From the NCBI GenBank assembly GCA_964643355.1, contig CAZXPW010000020.1:1-64000 (forward strand): a DNA stretch of 64,000 bases. Reading direction: 5' to 3'. The stretch comes from FEN-1350 sp964643355. Its GTDB lineage: Bacteria; Planctomycetota; Phycisphaerae; Sedimentisphaerales; Anaerohalosphaeraceae. Position numbers and translations under genes: made by a program. The notes beneath the pieces are model-generated. The model was not told where the DNA came from. It searched no databases and saw only the letters and a program-made list of their open reading frames with translations. Within the stretch, counting starts at the first letter, position 1; each line of letters opens with the position of its first letter. Positions 9,131 to 18,698 of the stretch are shown one piece after another.

Positions 9131-10086
9131 GCGACCATCTCCTTTGAAGGGTGAAATGAACCGGACATCCTATCCGCCCAAACCCCGGCGGTCAATAAAT
9201 GCTTGCCGAATTTCGATCCTCCAACCCCAGGATATCAAATTCGACCCTATTTGATCTGTCCCTATACCCTGAAGATATGCGCGTTTTGTTCGAAAATATT
9301 TGTGTCCCAAAATGATAATGCGTTCTGCCACAAGGAGTTATCGATTTTTCAAGACCCCAAAAACAGCAAGAAAGTGAAAGCGCATTTTGTTCGAAGGTTT
9401 TGAAAATTTATAAAGCGAAATTGATATCGGCCACGCAGGGGGGCTCGCAAACCGCCCTTACACACTCCACGATGGAAATTCGACGGGGCGGATCCGAAAT
9501 TCACCGCCGAAATTGCCCGCTGTTGACCGACACCGACTCTGTCGGATAAGCAGAATCTGAAGATCAAGACCTTTGTGGGCACCAGCGAAAATGCCGTCAA
9601 GATCCAGATTTGGACAGCATTGCTGTGTATGCTGTTGCTGAAGATCGTACAGATGCGGTCGCGGTTCGGCTGGAGTTTATCGAATCTGGCGGCGATGTTG
9701 CGGTTTAGCCCGGATATTTCACCGTCCCTTCTGACCTGGCTATTCGGGATATGCGGTGTCGTAATCTGTCAAGGCCGGAGTGAAGACCGCCGGATGTGCG
9801 CAAACTCCCCCCTTTCCCCCACGACCACACACCGGATTGTCCCTCGTTTCAGCCGGTGGCGACGGCCGGAGTCCAACGGTTCAACCGCTCTAGAATCCGA
9901 CCCAACACATCCTTCAGCGGATAACCGTACCCAGCCCATGGGGTGGGGGGGTGGGAGACAACGACCCACGAAAGAGCTCTCTGAAACATGTGCGCATAAT
10001 TCCTTGCACTATCTGATCTTCTTAGCGTTGTAGAAATATTTATTGAAGCAATTCCTTCATTTGACCTCTGGTTCCAAAAGAATAGA
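9131..10086. other. Gene-poor 1-kb stretch with decayed mobile DNA
   Basis: No intact gene is supported here. The stretch is AT-rich between about 9240 and 9420 and contains a 16-bp near-identical direct repeat (gcgcgttttgttcgaa at 9279-9294, one mismatch at 9380-9395) and the transposase remnant listed separately. A purine/G-run-rich segment lies near 9940-9955. The remainder shows no recognisable coding or RNA signal. Confidence 0.6.
9541..9708 (+). pseudogene. C-terminal remnant of an IS4-superfamily transposase
   Basis: The translation around 9547-9705 (lysine-rich lead, then 'TFVGTSENAVKIQIWTALL', then 'RSRFGWSLSNLAAMLRF') matches the C-terminal end of DDE transposases of the IS4 superfamily. 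No N-terminal part or catalytic triad is present and no terminal inverted repeats were found nearby, so only a fragment survives. It belongs to a different subgroup from the element at 54613-55230. Confidence 0.65.
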
Positions 10087-10111
10087 AAAGGCGGGCATCA
10101 GACCCGCCTTT
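10087..10111 (-). terminator. Hairpin terminator after TAT oxidoreductase copy 2
   Basis: Nine-bp stem aaaggcggg / cccgccttt with a 7-base loop, about 22 bp beyond the stop of the minus-strand gene. On that strand it is followed by ttttctatt, a reasonable T-rich tail. Confidence 0.7.
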
Positions 10112-10132
10112 GGTTTTGGGTTGGGGTGGGGA

Positions 10133-11440
10133 TTACAGCCGCCAGGGGGCCCGCATAGGACGGGCGAGCATGGAGTTGGCCTGGGGGTTGTTGGTGACTT
10201 GTTCTGTGGCCGGATCCCAGGCGAGCTTGGCTCCGTCGAGCTGCATGGAGATATTCAGAAGGTGGCAGATCGTCGCAGAGTGGTAACCGACCTCGGCGGA
10301 GGCGAAGGGCTGCTGGCGGCTTTTGACGCAGTCGAGGAAGTTGCGATGGTGGCCTCGCGTACGGCCCAAACTGACATCGTTGGGTCCCAGTTTGATCTTG
10401 AGCAGATCGGGGTTACTGGCCTCCAGCGAGCAACCGTGAATATGCACGAAGATCCAGCCGTCGGTGCCGACGAACTTGATGCCGCGCGGCTCGTTGCTGG
10501 TGCCGATCATCTCCACGCCGTTGGCGTACTTGCATTTGAACTCGAAGTTGAAGAAGGTGTTGTAGAGCTTGCTCTTGGGCAGCTCACCCTTGGCCCAGTA
10601 CTCGACGGGCGTGGTGTTGTCGGTGCCGTTGCCGAGCTGGCCGATGTCGATGACATGGGCACCGCGGTCGGTCATCTCGCCACCGCCGTGGTTCATGATG
10701 AAGCGCCAGTAGAAATGACAGCGTCTGTCATTGTAGGGAACCATCGGGGTGTGGCCGAGCCACATATCCCAGTCGAGTTCGGCGGGAATCGGTTGTTCGG
10801 GGTGTTCTCCGGTGTCGTTGATGATGGCCTTGTGGTGCTCCTCAATACAGGGCAGATTGACGATCATCGTCTGGAGTTTGCCGATCTTGCCGCTGCGGAC
10901 CAGTTCGCAGGCATAACGGCCGCTTTCGTTGGAGCGTTCGTGGCTGCCGGTCTGGAGGATGCGGCCGTACCGTTTGACGGCGGCTAAGACGGCCTTGCCC
11001 TCGGCGACGGTGTTGGTCAGCGGCTTTTCGCAGTAGATGTCCTTTCCGGCCCGGGCGGCGGCGATGCTGGTCAGGCCGTGCCAGTGGTCGGGCGTGCTGA
11101 TACAGACGGCATCCACATCCGTTTCCTTGGCCAGTAACTCGCGGAAGTCCCGATACTCGCGGCAATCCTTATTTTTGTAGGCCTCGTTGACCATCTGGGA
11201 GGCCATCTTCAGATGCCGGGAGTCGGCATCGCAGACGGCCACGACCTTGACATCCGGGTGCTGAAGGAAGTTGGCCGTGTTGCCGCGGCCCTGGCCGCCG
11301 GTTCCGATGCTGGCCATAACGATCTTATCGCTGGGGGCATTCTGGCCCAAGACGCTCGAGGGCACGACGGTCGGGATCGCGATCGCGCCGGCGGCGACGG
11401 CCGTGGTCTTCAGGAAGGTTCGACGATTCATGGGATTCAT
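10133..11440 (-). CDS. TAT-exported Gfo/Idh/MocA-family oxidoreductase (copy 2)
   Basis: Encodes 435 aa. The start at 11440 has GAAAGG 7 bases upstream. A twin-arginine signal (Asn-Arg-Arg-Thr-Phe-Leu-Lys, then an Ala-rich hydrophobic core ending in 'SVLGQ') precedes a Rossmann fold ('ASIGTGGQGRGN', 'VCDAD'), the hallmark 'YCEKP', and a C-terminal domain with 'GGGEMTDRGAHVIDIGQL'. The 'CISTPDHWHG' segment is typical of the planctomycete/Bacteroidota exported subgroup. It shares the 'PWRL' C terminus with copy 1, so the two are probably close paralogues with different sugar or cyclitol substrates. The UroD-like gene starts just upstream (28-bp gap, same strand), suggesting co-transcription. 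Confidence 0.92.
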   Translation of the reverse strand: MNPMNRRTFLKTTAVAAGAIAIPTVVPSSVLGQNAPSDKIVMASIGTGGQGRGNTANFLQHPDVKVVAVCDADSRHLKMASQMVNEAYKNKDCREYRDFRELLAKETDVDAVCISTPDHWHGLTSIAAARAGKDIYCEKPLTNTVAEGKAVLAAVKRYGRILQTGSHERSNESGRYACELVRSGKIGKLQTMIVNLPCIEEHHKAIINDTGEHPEQPIPAELDWDMWLGHTPMVPYNDRRCHFYWRFIMNHGGGEMTDRGAHVIDIGQLGNGTDNTTPVEYWAKGELPKSKLYNTFFNFEFKCKYANGVEMIGTSNEPRGIKFVGTDGWIFVHIHGCSLEASNPDLLKIKLGPNDVSLGRTRGHHRNFLDCVKSRQQPFASAEVGYHSATICHLLNISMQLDGAKLAWDPATEQVTNNPQANSMLARPMRAPWRL

Positions 11441-11468
11441 GCGTTGGCCTTTCAATAGGATAAGGATA

Positions 11469-12503
11469 TCACAACTTGTAAATATCCGGTATTTGACAGC
11501 CCTGACAGGGGCAAAACGCGCGGATGTTGGCCTCCGGCGTCAGCGGCGAGACCTCGCAACCCGGCATGAGAATGAAAGGATTGCCCGCCTTGGCAAAGCA
11601 ATCCCGGGCCGCGTCGGCAACAATCTGCGGCGTACCCTGCACCAGCACCGCCGACGGATCGAAGTTGCCGCACAGGGTGACCGCCGGGCCGACTTCGGCG
11701 CGGGCTTTATCCAGCGGGACCATCCAATCGCAGTCGAGGATGTCCGCCCCGGTCTTGGCCATGTGACCGATGATGGAGTTGATGTTGCCGCAGATGTGGA
11801 GCTTGACGGTCGCGCCGGCCTCGTGAATTCCAGCGACAAGTTTGGTTTCCAGCGGCAGGACGAATTGCGAATACAACTCCGGGCCGATCAAGCTTGCGGC
11901 TGCATCGCCAATCCCGATCATGTCGGCCCCGGCCTTGATCTGTTCGCGCGCAAACCCAATGGCCTTTTCGACGAGGACTTCTCCGGCTTCCAGAAACATT
12001 TCGGGTTTATCGAATAAATCCATCAGCGTGGTCTCGACGCCCCGAAGGTCGCCATACTCGGCCAGCGGACCTTCAATCCAGCCCAGAACGCTGTGAGTCC
12101 TGCCGACCTCGGCGGCCAGGGCCCGCACGCCTTCGATGCGGTCGATGACCCGCGGGGCCTTCAGAATCTCGGCCTGACGGAGCTTGGCAATATCCGAAGA
12201 CTCGTTGAGGATATACCCTCTGGGCTTACCCACACCATCCGGCGGGTAATCCAGCTTCATTCCATAGGCCGAGGCCTCCCGCCAGGGGTCGCTGATCGCG
12301 CTGATCTGATCAAGGTTGAACGCCCGAACCACGCCGAGCTGGGATCGGACCAAGGCCTGCCAATCGAGGTAATAATTGCGGTAAGTGAGGCCGACATAGT
12401 TGGCCGACCATGCCATGAAAATCGGCGTTACTGCCGGCCGATCCACCGGCTGCCGCTTCAAAGTCGCATAGATCCGTTCCTTCGGTGTCATTGTTGACCG
12501 CAT
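11469..12503 (-). CDS. UroD-fold, MtaA/MtbA-like zinc methyltransferase family protein
   Basis: Encodes 344 aa. The start at 12503 is chosen for a weak TGAGAA site upstream; an ATG at 12491 is an alternative. The N terminus 'TPKERIYATLKRQPVDRPAV' is typical of UroD-fold corrinoid methyltransferases. A His-x-Cys ('LHICGN', about residue 240) and a distal Cys in 'MPGCEV' match the zinc-binding H-x-C...C arrangement of MtaA/MtbA rather than haem-pathway HemE. It probably moves a methyl group to or from a corrinoid protein or cofactor, but no corrinoid protein is encoded nearby. It is immediately upstream of, and co-oriented with, TAT oxidoreductase copy 2. Confidence 0.85.
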   Translation of the reverse strand: MRSTMTPKERIYATLKRQPVDRPAVTPIFMAWSANYVGLTYRNYYLDWQALVRSQLGVVRAFNLDQISAISDPWREASAYGMKLDYPPDGVGKPRGYILNESSDIAKLRQAEILKAPRVIDRIEGVRALAAEVGRTHSVLGWIEGPLAEYGDLRGVETTLMDLFDKPEMFLEAGEVLVEKAIGFAREQIKAGADMIGIGDAAASLIGPELYSQFVLPLETKLVAGIHEAGATVKLHICGNINSIIGHMAKTGADILDCDWMVPLDKARAEVGPAVTLCGNFDPSAVLVQGTPQIVADAARDCFAKAGNPFILMPGCEVSPLTPEANIRAFCPCQGCQIPDIYKL

Positions 12504-12705
12504 ATTCGTTCTCAAAATCCAGGAATTCCCCCACAATAGGGGCATTCTATCATAAAACAGACGAACAGGCAATCCGGGATATTTCCGTCAAATCCATCGA
12601 AACGATCGACTGGAATATGGTTGCAATTCAAGGCGGGGGGGGATATGGTGTTATTTTATTCCTGGCGGGAAGAGTTCAGACGGAAGGGCTGTTTTGGAGA
12701 TCGTT

Positions 12706-13971
12706 ATGGCCAAGAAGGGCAATGTCGTGATCGCTCAGTCCGGCGGTCCGACAACCGTAATCAATTCCAGCGCCTGTGGCGTGATTCAGCAGGCGTTAAA
12801 GTCCGGAAAATTCGGGCGGATCTACGGGGCAACCAACGGAATTCTCGGCGTCCTGAAAGAGGATCTGTTCGATGTCTCGTCGGAAAAGCCGGAAACCATC
12901 GAAGCCCTGAAACGGACTCCTTCCGCGGCGATCGGTTCCTGTCGATACAAACTCAAATCGCTGGAAGAATCGAAAGCGGATTACGAGCGGATCCTGGAGG
13001 TCTTTAAGGTCCACGAAATCCGGTTTTTTTTCTATGCCGGAGGCAACGACTCAATGGACACGGCCGACAAGATCAACAAACTGGCCGCCGAAATGAAATA
13101 CGAGTTGGTTTGTATTGGAATTCCAAAAACAATAGACAATGATCTGGCCTTCACGGATCACTGCCCGGGTTACGGTTCGGTGGCCAAATATGTTGCCACC
13201 AGCGCCATGAACGCCGGACGAGACACCGAGGCGTTGTACACGACCGATACCTGCACGATCCTTGAGGTAATGGGACGGAATGCGGGTTGGATCGCGGCGG
13301 CGACCGGGCTGGCGCATCGATGTCCGCAGGACGCCCCGCATCTGATTTACATGCCCGAAGCGGCATTCACCTTCGAACAATTCGTCGAAGATGTCAGGGC
13401 CGTACATAAGGAGCTTGGCCGGGTGTTTATCGTTGTCGGCGAAGGATTGAAGGGGCCGGACGGAAAATATGTCAGCGCTGATGCGGGAAAATTCGGCACC
13501 GATAGTTTCGGCCACGCACAGCTTGGAGGTGCCGCGGAGATGCTCAAGGCCGTGATCGAGGACCAGATTGGCGTTAAGGCCCGCTTCAACAAGCTGGGAA
13601 CCAACCAGCGCTCGGCGATGCATTTCGCCTCGCTGACGGATGTCAACGAGGCCTATCTGTGCGGGCAGGCGGCCGTGAAGGCGGCAATGTCCGGCATCAA
13701 CGGCAAGATGATCACTCTGGTTCGTGAATCCGGGGATGAATACAAGTGTTCAACGGGGTTTGCGGACCTGAAGGATGTGGCCAACGGCGAAAAGAAAGTC
13801 CCGCGGGATTTCATCAATGAGGCGGGCAACGGAGTGACCCACAAGATGCTCGAATATGTCCGGCCTCTGGTGCAGGGCCAAGCTCCGGTGACCATCGGAA
13901 TTGACGGCCTGCCGGTTTACATGCGATTCGAACGAAAACATATCGACAAGAAACTGCCCCAATATAGGTAA
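12706..13971 (+). CDS. 6-phosphofructokinase, probably pyrophosphate-dependent
   Basis: Encodes 421 aa, longer than the ~320-aa ATP enzyme. The ATG at 12706 has TGGAG 7 bases upstream. The PFK family is shown by 'AQSGGPTTVINSS' near the N terminus, 'AGGNDSMDTA' and 'GIPKTIDNDL'. Two diagnostic positions favour PPi as phosphoryl donor: an acidic residue replaces the second Gly of ATP-type 'GGDGS', and Lys precedes 'TIDND' where ATP enzymes have Gly. It phosphorylates fructose 6-phosphate reversibly in glycolysis. It heads a five-gene same-strand run (SDR, HAD, LarA-like, gnd) with short gaps, pointing to a carbohydrate-acid operon. Confidence 0.92.
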   Translation: MAKKGNVVIAQSGGPTTVINSSACGVIQQALKSGKFGRIYGATNGILGVLKEDLFDVSSEKPETIEALKRTPSAAIGSCRYKLKSLEESKADYERILEVFKVHEIRFFFYAGGNDSMDTADKINKLAAEMKYELVCIGIPKTIDNDLAFTDHCPGYGSVAKYVATSAMNAGRDTEALYTTDTCTILEVMGRNAGWIAAATGLAHRCPQDAPHLIYMPEAAFTFEQFVEDVRAVHKELGRVFIVVGEGLKGPDGKYVSADAGKFGTDSFGHAQLGGAAEMLKAVIEDQIGVKARFNKLGTNQRSAMHFASLTDVNEAYLCGQAAVKAAMSGINGKMITLVRESGDEYKCSTGFADLKDVANGEKKVPRDFINEAGNGVTHKMLEYVRPLVQGQAPVTIGIDGLPVYMRFERKHIDKKLPQYR

Positions 13972-13983
13972 GGGAATTTCTTC

Positions 13984-14802
13984 ATGCAGGATGGTTTTGA
14001 TATTTGCGGCAAGAGCATCGTCATCACCGGCGGCGCGGGAGTTCTGTGCGGGGCGATGGCAAAGGATCTGGCCCGGCGCGGAGCCAAGGTGGCGATTGCC
14101 GACTATGATGAGCCGCGCGCCATGTCCATGGTCCGGCAGATTGAAACGACTGGCGGAATCGCGACGGCGGTGAAAATCAATGTCCTGGAACGACCCAGCG
14201 TTGAGCAGGCATTGACGATGACCCTCGACAAATTCGGCCGGGTGGATGTGCTGATCAACGGGGCCGGCGGTAATAAGAAGGAGGCCACTTGCAGTCCTCC
14301 GACGACCTTCTTCGACCTGCCCGATGCGGCGATCCGGATGGTCTTTGATCTGAACTGTCTGGGGACGATCATCCCCAGCCAGATCGTCGGCAGGCACATG
14401 GCCGAGCGGGGGGATGGCGTCATCGTGAATATCTCATCGATGAACGCCTTTCGCCCGCTGACCAACATCGCGGCCTATTCGGGTGCCAAAGCGGCGATCA
14501 GTAACTTTACCCAGTGGTTGGCCACCTACATGGCGCAGCGACACTCGCCGAAGATTCGCGTCAACGCGATCGCTCCCGGATTTTTCCTGACCGAACAGAA
14601 TCGGTTTCTTTTGACCGATGAAAAGACCGGGGAGTTAACCTCTCGCGGCAAGACGATTCTGGATCATACTCCGATGCGGCGGTTTGGAGACCCCGACGAT
14701 CTGCTGGGAACAACCGTTTGGCTGATCAGCGATGCGGCGAGATTTGTCACCGGCGTGGTGGTCCCCGTTGATGGGGGCTTTTCCGCCTTCAGCGGCGTAT
14801 AA
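13984..14802 (+). CDS. Short-chain dehydrogenase, D-mannonate oxidoreductase-like
   Basis: Encodes 272 aa. Classical SDR architecture is visible: the Thr-Gly-Gly-Ala-Gly nucleotide motif near residue 15 ('VITGGAGVLCG'), 'NGAGGN', the catalytic Ser in 'VNISSMNAF' and Tyr-x-x-x-Lys in 'AYSGAKAA'. The segments 'NISSMNAFRPLT', 'AIAPGFF' and the C-terminal 'VVVPVDGGFSAFSGV' closely resemble the SDR-type D-mannonate oxidoreductases (UxuB/YjmF group) that reduce fructuronate in hexuronate breakdown. An AAGGGA site precedes the ATG, 12 bp after the phosphofructokinase stop. Substrate assignment is by recalled similarity; the SDR class is certain. Confidence 0.87.
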   Translation: MQDGFDICGKSIVITGGAGVLCGAMAKDLARRGAKVAIADYDEPRAMSMVRQIETTGGIATAVKINVLERPSVEQALTMTLDKFGRVDVLINGAGGNKKEATCSPPTTFFDLPDAAIRMVFDLNCLGTIIPSQIVGRHMAERGDGVIVNISSMNAFRPLTNIAAYSGAKAAISNFTQWLATYMAQRHSPKIRVNAIAPGFFLTEQNRFLLTDEKTGELTSRGKTILDHTPMRRFGDPDDLLGTTVWLISDAARFVTGVVVPVDGGFSAFSGV

Positions 14803-14817
14803 GAACAGGACGGAAAA

Positions 14818-15732
14818 ATGATGGGAATGGCCGATCCGGCACAACCGCTAAAAGAACTCAAGCCCACGAAGCCATTTTTTGTCGGCATCGACTCCGACGG
14901 GTGCGTCTTCGATACGATGGGCATTAAACATCGCGAATGTTTTTGTCCGATGTTGGTGGGATATTTCGGTCTGCAACCCGTTGCGCAGGCGGCCCGCGAG
15001 TGCAAGGATTTTGCGGATTTGTTCTCCAAAACACGCGGGGCCAATCGTCACAAGACGGCCGTCCGTATCCTTCGGGAACTGCTGCCATCGCACCCGATGG
15101 TTCTCGAACGGGGTTTCAAAGTACCGAAGTTTGAAGCATATGTCCGATGGGTTGAGGATCCCAAGAGCTTATTGAGTAACGAAGGGCTCAAACAGGCCAT
15201 CGCAGCGACGACCAACGAAAAAGACAAGGCCGAACTCCAACAGGCTCTCCGGTGGAGTATCCGCGTCAACGAGCTGGTGACCGAGATCGTCAAGGGCATC
15301 CCGCCATTTCCGTTCGTACGAGAATGTCTGGAACAGCTTATCGGCAGGGCGGATGTGATCTGTTGTTCGGCGACGCCAACCGAGGCGCTGGTTCGTGAAT
15401 GGCAGGAACATAAGATCGACCATTACCCGCGCGTGATTGCCGGCCAGGAGATGGGAACCAAGGCCGAACATCTTCAGTACGCCGCCGGAGGAAAGTATGC
15501 CCCGGGACATGTGTTGATGATCGGCGATGCGCCCGGCGATCTGAAGGCCGCCAGGTCGGTTAACGCCCTGTTTTATCCGATCAACCCCGGCAACGAAACC
15601 TCCTGTTGGAAGCGATTATTCCAGGAGGCCCTGGACAGGTTTTTCCGCGGTGAATACGCCGGGGCTTATGAATCTGGTTTGATCGCCGAGTTCGACGGAT
15701 GTCTACCCGAGAATCCGCCGTGGAAGAAGTAG
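14818..15732 (+). CDS. HAD-superfamily hydrolase
   Basis: Encodes 304 aa. HAD motif I is 'GIDSDGCVFDTM' (Asp-x-Asp, with nucleophile and acid/base aspartates near residue 25), motif II is Ser in 'ICCSATPTEA', and motif IV is 'GDAPGDLKAA'. A long helical cap of about 130 residues lies between motifs I and II (C1-type cap), consistent with small phosphorylated substrates. The N-terminal Met cluster offers starts at 14818, 14821 and 14827; the first is used. It sits 15 bp after the SDR gene and before the LarA-like gene, so a phosphosugar or sugar-acid phosphatase role is plausible. The exact substrate is unknown. Confidence 0.85.
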   Translation: MMGMADPAQPLKELKPTKPFFVGIDSDGCVFDTMGIKHRECFCPMLVGYFGLQPVAQAARECKDFADLFSKTRGANRHKTAVRILRELLPSHPMVLERGFKVPKFEAYVRWVEDPKSLLSNEGLKQAIAATTNEKDKAELQQALRWSIRVNELVTEIVKGIPPFPFVRECLEQLIGRADVICCSATPTEALVREWQEHKIDHYPRVIAGQEMGTKAEHLQYAAGGKYAPGHVLMIGDAPGDLKAARSVNALFYPINPGNETSCWKRLFQEALDRFFRGEYAGAYESGLIAEFDGCLPENPPWKK

Positions 15733-15743
15733 GAAACTGTCCC

Positions 15744-17021
15744 ATGGTCATCTCCTGTCAGAATGCGCAAGATACCGTCTCCCTGGCTCAGGCGGCGCAG
15801 GCGGTTCGGACATATTTTGCCGAGTCCAACTACTACGGCAAGCGGATCCTGTTGATCGTGCCGGACAACACGCGCTCGGGCCCCATCGGCGAGATTTTCC
15901 AGATGATCTTCGAAGCCGTGGAAGGTCAAGCGGCGGCCGTTGGTGTGTTGTTTGCGCTGGGGACTCACCAGCCGATGACCGAAGAGCAGATGTGCAAGCG
16001 ACTGTCCCTGACGATCGAACAGCGAAAGGGCCGTTATGCGGGCGTACGGTTTTTCAACCACGAATGGGACAAACCCGAGATGTTCCGTTCGATCGGAACG
16101 ATTTCCGCCGATCACATCGACAGGATTTCCGAGGGGCTGTTTCGCGAAGAGGTTGATGTGGCTGTCAACAAACGGATCTTCGAGTATGACGAATTGATGA
16201 TTCTCGGTCCGGTCTTTCCGCACGAGGTCGTCGGTTTTTCCGGAGGCCACAAGTACATCTTTCCCGGCATCGCGGGAGCCGAAATCATCGATTTTTTTCA
16301 CTGGCTTGGCGCCGTCGTGACCAATCCGTGGATCAATGGCAATATCGATACGCCCACGCGGAAGGTCGTCGAAACGGCTGCGGCCATGGTCGCCGTCCCG
16401 CGGACACTCTTTGCCGTTGTCGCAATCGGCAATCAGCTCAAGGGGTTGTTCATCGGGGATGTCGCCCAGGCCTGGCGTCAGGCGGCCGAGTTGTCACGGC
16501 AGGTTCATATTGTCTATACGGATCGGACCTACAACACCGTTCTGGGGATTGCTCCGGAAATGTACGACGACATTTGGACGGCCGGTAAGGTGATGTACAA
16601 GCTCGAACCGATCCTGGCTGACGGGGCGACCCTCATTATCTATGCCCCGCACATCACGGAAGTGTCCTACACCCACGGAAAAATCCTCGACCGCATCGGA
16701 TATCATACGCGGGATTACTTCCTCAAACAGGGAGATCGCTTCAAGGATTTCCCGCGAGGGGTCTTGGCGCATTCCACGCATGTCAAGGGCATCGGTACTT
16801 ACATAGACGGCGTCGAAAAGCCGCGGGTCCATGTGGTGTTGGCCACGCGAATCCCCAAATCCCGTTGCGACAAAATCAACCTCGGCTACATGGATCCTGA
16901 CTCGATCCGGGTGGCCGATTACCAAAACCGGCAAAACGAAGGCGTGCTGGTTGTGGAGCATGCGGGGGAACTGCTGCACCGGCTGAAAAGCGGAGTTATT
17001 CCAAAGATTCCGAAAGAATAG
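15744..17021 (+). CDS. LarA-like nickel-pincer lactate racemase family protein (DUF2088)
   Basis: Encodes 425 aa. The ATG at 15744 is chosen because AGTAGGA lies about 9 bases upstream and it begins just past the HAD stop; an earlier in-frame ATG at 15699 would overlap that gene. LarA landmarks are Asp-Asn-Thr-Arg in 'VPDNTRSGP', 'LGTHQPMT' with the active-site His, and 'GFSGGHKYIFPGIAGAE', whose Lys corresponds to the residue that tethers the nickel-pincer nucleotide. Family members racemise or epimerise alpha-hydroxy acids, including sugar acids. No larB, larC or larE cofactor genes are in the window. The neighbours (mannonate-like SDR, gnd) suggest an aldonic-acid epimerase. Confidence 0.85.
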   Translation: MVISCQNAQDTVSLAQAAQAVRTYFAESNYYGKRILLIVPDNTRSGPIGEIFQMIFEAVEGQAAAVGVLFALGTHQPMTEEQMCKRLSLTIEQRKGRYAGVRFFNHEWDKPEMFRSIGTISADHIDRISEGLFREEVDVAVNKRIFEYDELMILGPVFPHEVVGFSGGHKYIFPGIAGAEIIDFFHWLGAVVTNPWINGNIDTPTRKVVETAAAMVAVPRTLFAVVAIGNQLKGLFIGDVAQAWRQAAELSRQVHIVYTDRTYNTVLGIAPEMYDDIWTAGKVMYKLEPILADGATLIIYAPHITEVSYTHGKILDRIGYHTRDYFLKQGDRFKDFPRGVLAHSTHVKGIGTYIDGVEKPRVHVVLATRIPKSRCDKINLGYMDPDSIRVADYQNRQNEGVLVVEHAGELLHRLKSGVIPKIPKE

Positions 17022-17080
17022 TCAATCGTCAATATTCAATAGTCAAGGTATTCATAATCCATTGAATCGGGAGAACTCAA

Positions 17081-18532
<1,452 letters not shown>

Positions 18533-18557
18533 TTCGAACTTCTTCTGGCAACCGAAG

Positions 18558-18586
18558 AACCCCCGGCAAAATACCGGGGGTTTTTT
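18558..18586 (+). terminator. Intrinsic terminator after gnd
   Basis: Nine-bp stem aacccccgg / ccgggggtt followed by a run of six T residues, about 25 bp after the gnd stop. A textbook rho-independent terminator that closes the 12.7-18.5 kb unit. Confidence 0.9.
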
Positions 18587-18698
18587 ATGGATCGAGGGGA
18601 TGTCATTCGTGGAATATCGAGGATTCAATTCAAAAGATTTTTTCGAGAATCCAAAGGCGGGGTTGACGGCCCTTCGATTGCTTCCTATCATACCAGCG

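Noticed and set aside
9279..9395. gcgcgttttgttcgaa pair as a regulatory operator or CRISPR-like repeat
   Set aside because: Two copies only, 101 bp apart, in a region with no gene reading away from it.
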